From assembly GCA_019746135.1 (NCBI GenBank), contig JAIESI010000028.1, positions 1 through 49,777 on the forward strand: a stretch of 49,777 nucleotides of DNA, given 5' to 3'. How positions within the stretch are numbered: the stretch's first letter is position 1; every line of letters starts with the position of its first letter. Made by a program: the position numbers and the translations under genes. The stretch is from Xanthobacteraceae bacterium (GTDB taxonomy: Bacteria; Pseudomonadota; Alphaproteobacteria; Rhizobiales; Xanthobacteraceae). This document shows positions 8,514-15,962 of the stretch, piece after piece. The notes under the pieces were generated by a model. That model was not told the DNA's origin. It ran no database searches and saw only the letters and a program-made list of their open reading frames with translations.

Positions 8514-9518
8514 TTACTGTGGCTGGCCGGACGGGAAGCCGAACAGGCTGTCGAAGTCGTTGCGCTGCGTCGTCCGGGCGACCTTGCGGCCGGGCTTCGG
8601 CTTGGCGCGTGACGCGGGTTGAGACTTGGCTTGCGGCGATGAGGCTTGGGGCTGGTCCTGGACGGCCTGCACCGCTGCGGTCTGCATGGCGGCCCTGGGC
8701 CGGGGCAGCGGGATGGACCTGGTCGGCAGCTTGACGGTGCCGGCCGGAACCTCGGTCGCCAGCGCGGCGACTTCGATCGATCGCGCGTCGGTTTCCGGAC
8801 GTTTCTGCCCGGCGGCGTTGCTGTCGGTCTCAGGCTTGTCCTGCGGCACGGTCGGATCGACAGCCGCCGGGTCGGGCAGCGGAATATCGAATGTCCGCGC
8901 CGGCGCCTGCGGCGCGACCGCAGACTTTTCCTTCGGCGCTGCGGGCGGTGCGAATGTGAGATCGACCGGCGCGGGCTCAGGGACCGGCAGGTCGATCACC
9001 GCGCGCGGTGCGGTCGGCACCGCGAGCGCGGCAACGGCCGGCGATGGCGCTTTCGGTTGCGGCGGCAGCGAGAGATCGACGGTTGCCGGCTCGGGAAGGG
9101 GAATGTCGATGACGACGGGCGGCTCAGGCTTCGCCGCGGGCTGTGGCGCCAGCGCCGCCATCACCGCTGGATCCGCTTCGGGTGCGGTGTTGCGCTCGGC
9201 TTCCCTGGCGATCGGCGGTAGGATGACCAGCGGCATCATCACCGAAGGCGCGCGATCGATCACCGGCTGCGCGCCCGCTGCGGCCGGCACGGCACGGCCG
9301 ACGGCAAAGCGCATGTCGTACATCACCGGCACCGCGCTCTGCCCGCGGCGCAGATCGGGATCGGCGATGGCGCCTGCGGTCACCGGCGCGGCATGGGCGG
9401 CCATCACCGGCATCGCCCGGTGCAGCCCATTCACCGACGCCGCGAGCCGCAGGCCCGCGAACACCACGAGAAAGCCGCAGCAGAATGTAATTGCGATCAG
9501 CCGGAGGCTTGGAAGCAT
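8514..9518 (-). CDS. Proline-rich, membrane-anchored protein with internal repeats
   Basis: 334 residues. Residues 5-28 form one hydrophobic span (LRLIAITFCCGFLVVFAGL), so the rest is probably periplasmic. The body is Ala/Pro-rich. It carries three degenerate repeats of the form I/FD-I/L-P-L/V-P-E/D-P-A-x-VD-L/P, at about 137-153, 173-189 and 214-230 (IDIPLPEPATVDLSLPP is the first). A basic segment SRAKPKPGRKVARTTQRNDF precedes the end. I recognise no family. A cell-envelope spanning or scaffold role is possible from its composition. It is divergent from the HtrA-like gene. Confidence 0.65.
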   Translation of the reverse strand: MLPSLRLIAITFCCGFLVVFAGLRLAASVNGLHRAMPVMAAHAAPVTAGAIADPDLRRGQSAVPVMYDMRFAVGRAVPAAAGAQPVIDRAPSVMMPLVILPPIAREAERNTAPEADPAVMAALAPQPAAKPEPPVVIDIPLPEPATVDLSLPPQPKAPSPAVAALAVPTAPRAVIDLPVPEPAPVDLTFAPPAAPKEKSAVAPQAPARTFDIPLPDPAAVDPTVPQDKPETDSNAAGQKRPETDARSIEVAALATEVPAGTVKLPTRSIPLPRPRAAMQTAAVQAVQDQPQASSPQAKSQPASRAKPKPGRKVARTTQRNDFDSLFGFPSGQPQ

Positions 9519-9814
9519 GCTCGCCCATCCCGTTCTCGTGCGGACCTTCGGTGCCCATTGTCTGGCACTCGGCGCTGGCGCGTGGGCTGATGCCTATCTG
9601 AGTCGTTCTGTGGAAAAAAATGAAATTTCCAAGGCAGGACGTTCGGTTGCAGGCTGTTGCGCCGGGGACTCAGTGGCCGGTGGGGCACTGGACGCAATCC
9701 AGGTCGTGCTGGATGATCGTGACGAAGATTTGAGTCTTGAGCCCGCCGCCCGATGTCCCATACTGGGTTCCGGGCGGTGACGGGGACTGAGGCCGTAACG
9801 TAAGGAGCAGCCGG

Positions 9815-10792
9815 ATGGCGTCGGTGAGCGATTGGAAGGTGCCGCCCTCGGTGCAGCCCAAACCGGGAGATTACGCCTATGATCTCGAGGCCGCGCTGAG
9901 CGCGGTGGTGGGCGTGCGCGCGGTGGTGCCGCCGGATGCGTTCACCGCCGACACGCTCGGCACCGAGCGCGCCGGCAACGGCGTGCTGATCCGCGCCGAC
10001 GGGCTGGTGCTGACCATCGGCTATCTCATCACCGAGGCCGAGACGATCTGGCTGACGCTGATCGACGGCCGCGCCGTGCCCGGCACGGTGCTGGCCTACG
10101 ACCAGGCCACGGGCTTCGGCCTGATCCAGGCGCTGGCGCGGCTCGACCTTCCGGCGCTGCCGCTCGGCTCCTCGAGCGCGGCCTCGATCGGCGAGCGTGT
10201 CGTGGTGGCGGGCGCCGGCGGCCGGGCCAAGTCGGTCGCCGCCCGCATCGTCGCCAAGCAGGAGTTCGCCGGCTACTGGGAATACGTCGTCGACGAGGCG
10301 ATCTTCACATCGCCGTCGCACCCGAACTGGGGCGGCACCGCGTTGATCGGTCCGAACGGCGACCTGCTCGGCATCGGCTCGCTGCAGCTGCAGGAGGGCC
10401 GCGAGCAGGGCCCGCCGGGCGACATCAACATGATCGTGCCGATCGATCTCCTGCCGCCGATCTTCGACGACCTTCTGACGCTCGGGCGGCCGAACCAGCC
10501 GCCGCGGCCGTGGCTCGGGCTCTACACCACGGCGATCGAGAACCGCATCGTGGTGGTCGGCCTCGCCAAGGAAGGTCCGGCGCAGAAGGCGGATCTGCGC
10601 ACCGGCGATGTGCTGCTGTCGGTCGCAGGCGGCGAGGTGCGCGATCTCGCGCAGTTCTATCGTCGCATCTGGTCGCTGGGACCGGCCGGCGTCGAGATCC
10701 CGATGTCGATCTATCGCGATGGCAAGACCATCGAAACGCGGCTGAAGACCGGCGACCGCAACCGGTTCCTCAAGGCGCCGAAGCTGCACTGA
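9815..10792 (+). CDS. HtrA/DegP-like protein with PDZ domain and no catalytic triad
   Basis: 325 residues, no signal peptide. The trypsin-like domain spans about 25-215 and a PDZ-like domain about 230-315 (GLAKEGPAQKADLRTGDVLLSVAG). Alignment by eye to HtrA places all three catalytic positions on other residues. The LTN-x-HVV block reads LTIGYLI, so His is Tyr70. The TDLALI block reads TGFGLIQ, so Asp is Gly100. The GNSGGP block reads PNWGGT, so Ser is Trp172. The fold landmarks around each site remain. It is therefore probably a pseudoprotease with a binding or regulatory role. The ATG at 9815 follows AAGGAGC by 7 bases. Confidence 0.88.
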   Translation: MASVSDWKVPPSVQPKPGDYAYDLEAALSAVVGVRAVVPPDAFTADTLGTERAGNGVLIRADGLVLTIGYLITEAETIWLTLIDGRAVPGTVLAYDQATGFGLIQALARLDLPALPLGSSSAASIGERVVVAGAGGRAKSVAARIVAKQEFAGYWEYVVDEAIFTSPSHPNWGGTALIGPNGDLLGIGSLQLQEGREQGPPGDINMIVPIDLLPPIFDDLLTLGRPNQPPRPWLGLYTTAIENRIVVVGLAKEGPAQKADLRTGDVLLSVAGGEVRDLAQFYRRIWSLGPAGVEIPMSIYRDGKTIETRLKTGDRNRFLKAPKLH

Positions 10793-11135
10793 TCTAGAGG
10801 TCAGGTCCGGCAGCACACGCCGCCGTCATTCCGGGGCGCGGGCGAAGCCCGCGAACCCGGAATCCATAACCACTGCTGCAGAGTATGGATTTCGGGCTCG
10901 CGCCGATAGCGCGTCGACCCGCCTCCGCTCGCCATAGCGCGTCGAAGACGCGCGTAAACGCGCTTGTGGGCGGGCCCCGGAATGACGCGGAGCGATTTGC
11001 GCGAACAATTCACGCCATTGATGTTTCCTGCGCAAACATTTCATCGCCCCGCATCGCTGGCTTGCGCCCTGCGGCGATGACGGGCAGCGGCCCAAGGTGC
11101 TAAGACCGGCGGCTTAGTCCGCCGGGAAATATCCA
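10793..11135. repeat. Gene-free stretch holding a long palindromic repeat
   Basis: Outer arms GTCATTCCGGGGC (10825-10837) and GCCCCGGAATGAC (10974-10986) enclose an inner pair around ATCCATAACCA and TATGGATTTCGGG. They also enclose a 34-base block (10931-10964) that recurs, inverted and identical, at 29967-30000. A related element lies at 42117-42236. I see no coding evidence here. Confidence 0.7.
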
Positions 11136-12410
11136 GTGACCACGCTCACCCACGCCGGGCCTGCGCCTGCAAGCGACGTTGATTCCAAAGCCGCCTGGAT
11201 CCGGCTTTGGATCGCGCTTGCGATCGGCACCATCGGCAGCGTCGGCATGTGGTCGTTCGTGGTGGTGCTGCCCGCGGTGCAGACCGATTTCGGCGTCGGA
11301 CGGGGTGAGGCGTCGCTGCCGTTCACGCTGACCATGATCGGCTTCGGCGTGGGCGGCATCCTGATGGGCCGGCTGGCCGACCGCTTCGGCGTGATCCTTC
11401 CCATTGTCGCGGGCGCGATCTGTCTCGGGGCGGGCTACGTGCTCTCCGGCATGGCCGCCAATCTCTGGCAGTTCGCGCTGGCGCAGGGCCTGGTCGGGCT
11501 CGGCAGCTCCGGCTCGTTCGGGCCGATCATGAGCGACATTTCGCACTGGTTTGCGCGCCGCCGCGGCATCGCCGTCGCCATTGCCTCCTGCGGCAACTAC
11601 CTCTCCGGCGTCATCTGGCCGCCGCTGGTTCAATACTTCATCTCCACCCAGGGCTGGCGTCCGACGCAGACCGCCATTGGCATCATCTGCATCGTGTCGA
11701 TGCTGCCGCTGTCGCTGCTGATGCGGCGCTCCGCCCCCGCGCATCCGGCCGGGCACGGCGGCGCAGCCGCAGCCGCGGCCGGTCAGCGCGACTCGCTCGG
11801 CGTTTCGGCGAACACGCTGATGGTGCTGCTGTTCATCGCCGGCATTGCCTGCTGCGTCGCGATGTCGATGCCGCAGGTCCACATCGTCGCCTACTGCGGC
11901 GACCTCGGCTATGGCCCGGCGCGCGGCGCCGAGATGCTGTCGGCGATGCTGGGCTTCGGCCTGATCAGCCGCATCGTCTGCGGCATGGTCGCCGACCGGA
12001 TCGGCGGCGTGGCGACGCTGTTGCTCAGCTCGGTGCTGCAGGGCGTCGCGCTGACGCTTTACGTCTTCTTCGATGGTTTAATTTCGCTTTACGTGATTTC
12101 GGCGCTGTTCGGCCTGTTCCAGGGCGGGCTGATCCCGATGTACGCCATTCTGGTGCGCCAGTTCTTCGCCCCCAGCGAGGTCGGCACCCGGCTCGGCATC
12201 ATTCTGATGGCGACGCTCGGCGGCATGGCGCTGGGCGGCTGGATGTCGGGCTTCATTTTCGACCTGACCGGCTCGTATCGGGCCGCCTTCCTCAACGGCA
12301 TCGGCTGGAATCTCATCAACGTCACGATCATTGGCTGGCTGCTGCTGCGCGCCAACCGCCGCTCGTGTCGCGGTTCGGAAGTTCGCCCGAATTCTCAGCT
12401 TGTTCCGTAG
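11136..12410 (+). CDS. MFS transporter (monocarboxylate/oxalate-formate-like)
   Basis: 424 residues from a GTG at 11136, with twelve predicted helices. The MFS signature between helices 2 and 3 reads GRLADRFGVILP, and its mirror between helices 8 and 9 is CGMVADRIGG. The N-terminal half carries GIAVAIASCGNYLSG, as in organic-anion carriers of the MFS. A loop rich in Ala, Gly and His (about 205-225) separates the two halves. The substrate is unknown. The last 17 residues (SCRGSEVRPNSQLVP region) are encoded inside a palindromic repeat, and the TAG lies in the start of its right arm. The native C-terminus may therefore have been replaced by repeat sequence. Confidence 0.87.
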   Translation: MTTLTHAGPAPASDVDSKAAWIRLWIALAIGTIGSVGMWSFVVVLPAVQTDFGVGRGEASLPFTLTMIGFGVGGILMGRLADRFGVILPIVAGAICLGAGYVLSGMAANLWQFALAQGLVGLGSSGSFGPIMSDISHWFARRRGIAVAIASCGNYLSGVIWPPLVQYFISTQGWRPTQTAIGIICIVSMLPLSLLMRRSAPAHPAGHGGAAAAAAGQRDSLGVSANTLMVLLFIAGIACCVAMSMPQVHIVAYCGDLGYGPARGAEMLSAMLGFGLISRIVCGMVADRIGGVATLLLSSVLQGVALTLYVFFDGLISLYVISALFGLFQGGLIPMYAILVRQFFAPSEVGTRLGIILMATLGGMALGGWMSGFIFDLTGSYRAAFLNGIGWNLINVTIIGWLLLRANRRSCRGSEVRPNSQLVP

Positions 12411-12438
12411 CGAACTTCCGAACCAAAGCGACACGAGC
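12361..12438. repeat. Long hairpin element 1 of a tandem pair
   Basis: Left arm 12361-12386 (GCTCGTGTCGC then GGTTCGGAAGTTCGC) pairs perfectly with 12410-12438, apart from an AAA bulge at 12425-12427. The loop is 23 nt. It contains the last codons and stop of the MFS gene. Confidence 0.85.
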
Positions 12439-12449
12439 ACTTTTAAGGT

Positions 12450-12527
12450 GCTAGTGGCCCTTAGAACCCGAAGTTCGCAAAGGTGCCCGCTGAGCAATCG
12501 TGCGAACTTCGGGTTCGGGCCACTAGC
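12450..12527. repeat. Long hairpin element 2 of a tandem pair
   Basis: GCTAGTGGCCC (12450-12460), a TTA bulge and GAACCCGAAGTTCGC (12464-12478) pair perfectly with 12502-12527. The plan is the same as element 1: an 11-bp outer stem, a 3-nt bulge, a 15-bp inner stem, and a 22 to 23-nt loop. The bulge is on the opposite arm and the inner stem again ends in GAAGTTCGC. Confidence 0.85.
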
Positions 12528-12635
12528 CGGTGGCTTGATTCAAAATCGATAAAATTGCGCCGACCGATTTAGCGGAAATGCAGCGCATCGCCGCTACTGT
12601 GACAGGGCCAGAGAGCGCCCGGTCACGGTAAACGA

Positions 12636-13130
12636 ATGATTGATCATCAGCAGATCCAGAAGGCGATGGAGGCCCTTGTCGTCCTGCTTGCGGACAGCAA
12701 CGCCTATACCCGCCGGCTGACCCGGACCATGCTGACCAATCTCGGCATCAAGTCGATCTACGAGTCGGTCGACGGCATCGCCGCCCTCGAGGCGATCCGC
12801 ACCATCAACCCGGACGTGATGATCCTGGAGTGGGACCTGCCGGTGCTCGACGGCCCCGAGGTGATGCGCGTCGTGCGCTCGCCCGGCGTGTTCCCGAAGC
12901 CGAGCCTGCCGATCATCATGCTGACCGACCGCGGGCTTCGCTCGCGCGTCACCGAGGCGATCCGGCTCGGCGTGAACGAGTTCCTGGTGAAGCCGATCTC
13001 GCCGAAGACCCTGCAGCAGCGGCTGCTTGGCATCCTGCTCAACCCGCGGCCGATGGTGCGTGCCGGCAAGTACTACATCCCGATGCCGCGCCGCCGCATC
13101 GACCTCAAGGAATTCATCTCCGCGGCCTGA
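12636..13130 (+). CDS. Single-domain response-regulator receiver, atypical active site
   Basis: 164 residues: a receiver domain at about 13-135 with a basic C-terminal extension (KYYIPMPRRRIDLKEF). Thr97 (IIMLT) and Lys119 (FLVKP) of the conserved switch are kept. The phospho-acceptor position, Asp in the usual D-W-x-M-P-V-x-D-G, is Glu65 here (LEWDLPVLDG). The acidic pair at the end of strand 1 is reduced to A19-D20. The protein may be locked in one state or work without phosphorylation. No kinase or output domain is adjacent. The ATG at 12636 lacks a strong Shine-Dalgarno sequence. Confidence 0.85.
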   Translation: MIDHQQIQKAMEALVVLLADSNAYTRRLTRTMLTNLGIKSIYESVDGIAALEAIRTINPDVMILEWDLPVLDGPEVMRVVRSPGVFPKPSLPIIMLTDRGLRSRVTEAIRLGVNEFLVKPISPKTLQQRLLGILLNPRPMVRAGKYYIPMPRRRIDLKEFISAA

Positions 13131-13144
13131 CGCGCCTCGAGCCC

Positions 13145-13211
13145 GATCCCGAAAAAGCCTGCCCCGGACTTGATCCGGGGTGTGAAGCGGTTTTCGGACA
13201 AGATCATGCTC
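13145..13211. repeat. 67-bp repeat, identical copy at 32055-32121
   Basis: It starts GATCCCGAAAAAGCC, has an inner hairpin CCCCGGACTTGATCCGGGG, and ends AAGATCATGCTC. The two copies are identical base for base. A shorter version without the inner hairpin is at 31994-32040. Confidence 0.85.
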
Positions 13212-13281
13212 AAACAAGAAGCCGGGCGAGGCCGGTTCCGCATCTGGCAAAGCGTCCCACGGTCCCTATATGTCCGGCGCC

Positions 13282-13318
13282 GATCGCTCCGAGGGGTGAT
13301 CTCTTGGAGCGATCTTTT
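13282..13318 (+). promoter_or_regulatory. Stem-loop with T-run in the leader of the small membrane gene
   Basis: GATCGCTCC and GGAGCGATC (9-bp perfect stem, 15-nt loop) are followed by TTTTGGGGACC, 15 bases before the ATG at 13333. The form is like an intrinsic terminator or leader structure. Function not shown. Confidence 0.35.
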
Positions 13319-13332
13319 GGGGACCGGGACCG

Positions 13333-13581
13333 ATGATCTACATCCTCGCCGTCTTCATTCCGCCGCTGGGCCTGCTGCTCAACGGGCAGATTTTCTCCGC
13401 GGTGATCAACTTCGTGCTGATCGTGCCGTGCTTCCTGCTCGGCTTCGCGTTCCCGGCGCTGTGGCTGGTTCCCTCCGCGCACGCGGTGATCGCGATCTAC
13501 ATGACGCGCGAGGACCGCAAGCACCGTGAGATCGTCGACGCCATCGAGCGTCACGGGCCGCCGCCCGGCTGGCGTCCGTAG
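13333..13581 (+). CDS. Small membrane protein, YqaE/Pmp3-like
   Basis: 82 residues with two hydrophobic spans (about 1-18 and 22-48) and a charged tail (REDRKHREIVDAIERHG). The beginning, IYILAVFIPPLGLLLNGQIFSAVINFVL, resembles the Pmp3/YqaE stress-membrane family pattern of PPLGVxL followed by a second helix. It is longer than the classic 52 to 60-residue members, so I assign only similarity. A hairpin terminator follows 7 bp after the stop. Confidence 0.65.
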   Translation: MIYILAVFIPPLGLLLNGQIFSAVINFVLIVPCFLLGFAFPALWLVPSAHAVIAIYMTREDRKHREIVDAIERHGPPPGWRP

Positions 13582-13587
13582 GGCTTC

Positions 13588-13619
13588 AGCCGCTCCGGAA
13601 TATCGCCCGGAGCGGCTTT
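13588..13619. terminator. Hairpin terminator between convergent genes
   Basis: AGCCGCTCCGG and CCGGAGCGGCT form an 11-bp stem with an 8-nt loop, then TTTG. It lies between the stops at 13581 (plus) and 13627 (minus). Confidence 0.7.
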
Positions 13620-13626
13620 GGCGCGC

Positions 13627-14016
13627 TCAGGCCGGCGCGTGGCACACCGCTTCGATGTTGTGGCCGTCGTGGTCGAACACGAACGCGGCGTAGTAGTTGG
13701 GGTGATAGTGCGGCCGAAGCCCCGGCCCGCCATTGTCCCGGGCGCCGGCCGCCAGCGCCGCCTGGTGAAATCCATCGACGGCTGCGCGGTTGTTGCACGC
13801 GATCGCGATATGCAGCGGCTTGTCGATCTTGCCCTCGCCGCCGATCCAGAAGTCCGGCTTGCCGTTGATGCCGAAGCCCGCCGCGGGGGCCCCGCTGGGA
13901 TTTCCTTCGGCCGCGACCTCCATGATCAGGACATAGCCGAGCGGTGCCAGGGCCTTCGCGTAGAACGCCTTGGCGCGTTCGTAGTCGGATACCGCGAAGC
14001 CGACGTGATCGATCAT
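13627..14016 (-). CDS. VOC-family (glyoxalase/bleomycin-resistance fold) protein
   Basis: 129 residues, one vicinal-oxygen-chelate domain. It opens MIDHVGFAVSDYERAKAFYAKAL, with His3 in the usual metal-ligand position. The C-terminal half carries HYHPNYYAAFVFDHDGHNIEAVCH, matching the conserved xxDPDGHxxE end with Glu as the last ligand. The ATG at 14016 has GGGAGAG 7 bases upstream. The substrate is not predictable. Confidence 0.85.
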   Translation of the reverse strand: MIDHVGFAVSDYERAKAFYAKALAPLGYVLIMEVAAEGNPSGAPAAGFGINGKPDFWIGGEGKIDKPLHIAIACNNRAAVDGFHQAALAAGARDNGGPGLRPHYHPNYYAAFVFDHDGHNIEAVCHAPA

Positions 14017-14086
14017 GCTGCTCTCCCTGCTGCTCCAGCGCCAATAATGCGCGAAAGCGGGCAGGGATGCAGCGGCGCGTTGCCGC

Positions 14087-14584
14087 CTATTTGCAGGTAT
14101 CGAACACCACCTCGACGCGGCGGTTCTTCTGCCGGCCCGCTGGATCGTCCTTGCCGTCGGCGGTGGTGTTCGGCGCGGCCGGCACGGTCTTGCCGTAGCC
14201 CTTGATCGGCGTCGATGCCGGCACGAGCTCGTGCTTCGCCATCCAGTCGCGCACGGTGCTGGCGCGCGCCTCTGAGAGCGTCATGTTGTAGGCGTCGCCG
14301 CCGATCGCGTCGGTGTGGCCTTCGATGCGCGAGGGTTTGCTGCCGAGCTTCCTGATCCCGGGCGCGGCCGCCATCAGCGTCGTCTCGGCGTCGCGGCGCA
14401 GGTTCGACTTGTCGAAGTCGAACAGCGCGTCGGCGACCACGCTCAGGCGGCGCTCGCAGCGGCTGACCGCGACCAGCTTCACCGCCTGGATGCCCTTGGG
14501 CACCTGCAGCTCCTTCGGCATCTGCCAGACGTCGCGCGGCTTCTGGAATTGAGGACCAAACAACCCGCGCGCGCGTCTCCACAA
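14087..14584 (-). pseudogene. OmpA-family peptidoglycan-binding protein, 5' end lost
   Basis: The C-terminal OmpA domain is intact. ALFDFDKSNLRRDAE, IEGHTDAIGGDAYNMTLSEARA and KGYGKTVPAAPN are all present, with a final QKNRRVEVVFDTC. The conserved part starts about at GPQFQKPRDVW. Upstream there is no signal peptide; the frame runs into a TAG near 14612, and the sequence changes to an IS21-type terminal remnant about 50 bp on. OmpA-like proteins need export, so this copy is probably inactive. It could start at a TTG or GTG near 14584 and make a cytoplasmic fragment. Confidence 0.6.
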
Positions 14585-14636
14585 CCCCAGCCAGCTCCGA
14601 CGGCGCGAGCGCTACCGTCAAAACCCGTCGCTCAAA

Positions 14637-14688
14637 GGGGTCAAAAATTGGACGCCGATCAGGGGGCAATTTTGAACGCCGATTGACA
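14637..14688. mobile_element. IS21-type terminal remnant
   Basis: Two imperfect direct repeats, GGGGTCAAAAATTGGACGCC (14637-14656) and GGGGGCAATTTTGAACGCC (14662-14680), end in GATTGACA at 14688. Read in reverse the end is TGTCAATCGGCG, a typical IS21-family terminus with repeated transposase-binding sites. No istA or istB coding remains. Confidence 0.6.
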
Positions 14689-14727
14689 TTTCCAACGTCA
14701 TGACCAGAAAATACGGCGACGGAACGC

Positions 14728-15085
14728 TTGGAGTTCGGTCGGCAGCCGATGATGACGATCGACGACGCGCAATTGCACCATCCGCACTCGGTGGCGTTTT
14801 CGAGCACAAATCACCTCCTGGTGGCCAACGCCGGGGCCAATTGCGTCTCCGTGGTCGAGCCGGAATCGCATTCCGATGGAATGCGATGGCAGCAAATGCC
14901 TCTGCTCACCAAAGAGATTGCGCCTGACGAAATATTCCGGCAGCACCACTCGCGAAAACAGACAGGAAGGTGGACCCAAAGGAATTGCGGTCTACGGCAA
15001 TCACCTGGCTGTATGCAATGCGCTGGTCGGCATCCACATCTACGCATTTCGCGAACTCCCCGCAGCGATGGGCGTCGGAGCATAG
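14728..15085 (+). pseudogene. Frameshifted remnant of a beta-propeller (NHL-like) protein
   Basis: Two frames give complementary pieces of one probable protein. The first (14728 to about 14970) contains LHHPHSVAFSSTNHLLVANA and NCVSVVEP. The second (about 14970-15085) contains EGGPKGIAVYGNHLAVCNA and HIYAFRE. Both look like six- or seven-bladed propeller strands (xGIAVxxxxLxVxN). The frames join near 14960-14975. No intact start or domain remains. It lies right after the IS21 remnant. Confidence 0.5.
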
Positions 15086-15175
15086 TGGTGCATACTTGCG
15101 TTGACGGCAGCATCGGCCTCCTGAGGAGACAGGCCGTTCGAGACTGCCATCGTCAAACGGACGACGCATACGCCA

Positions 15176-15946
15176 ATGGAATCTGAAGTCTTACCGACAG
15201 TCTTGATTTTGACGCCGGTCAAGAACGCGGGCCGACATTTGAGCCGTTATGTCGCGCTGATCGAAAGGCTCGACTGGCCTCGGTCGCAGCTCTCGATCGG
15301 CATTCTGGAAAGCGACAGCAGAGACGCGACATTCGAAAGCCTGCAAACCCTTCGGCCGCGGCTGGAGGCGCGCGCGCAATCGGTCACGATTCTCAAAAGG
15401 GACTTCGGCTTTCAGATTCCCTCCGGGGTGCCACGCTGGGCCGATGCCATCCAGCTGGCGCGACGGTCGACGCTCGCCCGAAGCCGCAACCACCTGCTGT
15501 CAGGCGCGCTCGACCGGGAGGACTGGGTGCTCTGGATCGATGTCGACGTGGTCGATTATCCGGCCAACACCATCGGTCGCCTGCTCAGCGAGGGGCGGGA
15601 CATCCTGCAGCCGCATTGTGTCGTGGTCCCCAACGGCCCGACTTTCGACCGTAACGCATGGGTCAACGGCGGTAGGCAAACCATGCATGACCTGCGCGGC
15701 AGCAACGCGCCGGTTCGCCTGGATTCGGTCGGCGGCTGCATGCTGCTGGTTCGAGCAGACCTTCACCGGGATGGCCTGGTCTTTCCGGCGTTCCGGTACG
15801 GCCTCGAAAGCAGCGCCATCCGCAAGCCTCATCCGGTCTGGCAGGCGGGCGAAATCGAAACCGAGGGGCTGGCCATGATGGCGGGCGACATGGGCCATCA
15901 ATGCTGGGGATTGCCCGACTTTGAAATCCTCCACGCTCCCGAATGA
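15176..15946 (+). CDS. Anp1/Mnn9-like glycosyltransferase (GT62-type)
   Basis: 256 residues. The layout follows the Anp1 family, best known from yeast Golgi mannan polymerase: VLILTPVKNAGRHLSRYVAL at 10-29, LIERLDWP, a KRDFGF block near 74-79, RRSTLARSRNHLLSGAL at 97-112, and the DxD metal and nucleotide-sugar site WIDVDVVDYP (Asp122, Asp124). There is no membrane anchor, unlike the eukaryotic proteins. It converges on the GT2-TPR gene with a 16-bp gap. It probably transfers a hexose to an acceptor made or handled by the neighbouring cluster (inference). Confidence 0.8.
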   Translation: MESEVLPTVLILTPVKNAGRHLSRYVALIERLDWPRSQLSIGILESDSRDATFESLQTLRPRLEARAQSVTILKRDFGFQIPSGVPRWADAIQLARRSTLARSRNHLLSGALDREDWVLWIDVDVVDYPANTIGRLLSEGRDILQPHCVVVPNGPTFDRNAWVNGGRQTMHDLRGSNAPVRLDSVGGCMLLVRADLHRDGLVFPAFRYGLESSAIRKPHPVWQAGEIETEGLAMMAGDMGHQCWGLPDFEILHAPE

Positions 15947-15962
15947 AACCTGGGCGCGCCAA

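Noticed and set aside
9670-9861. A 63-codon minus-strand frame ending QHDLDCVQCPTGH
   Set aside because: It overlaps the start of the HtrA-like gene, has no ribosome site, and resembles no family I know. I could not support it.
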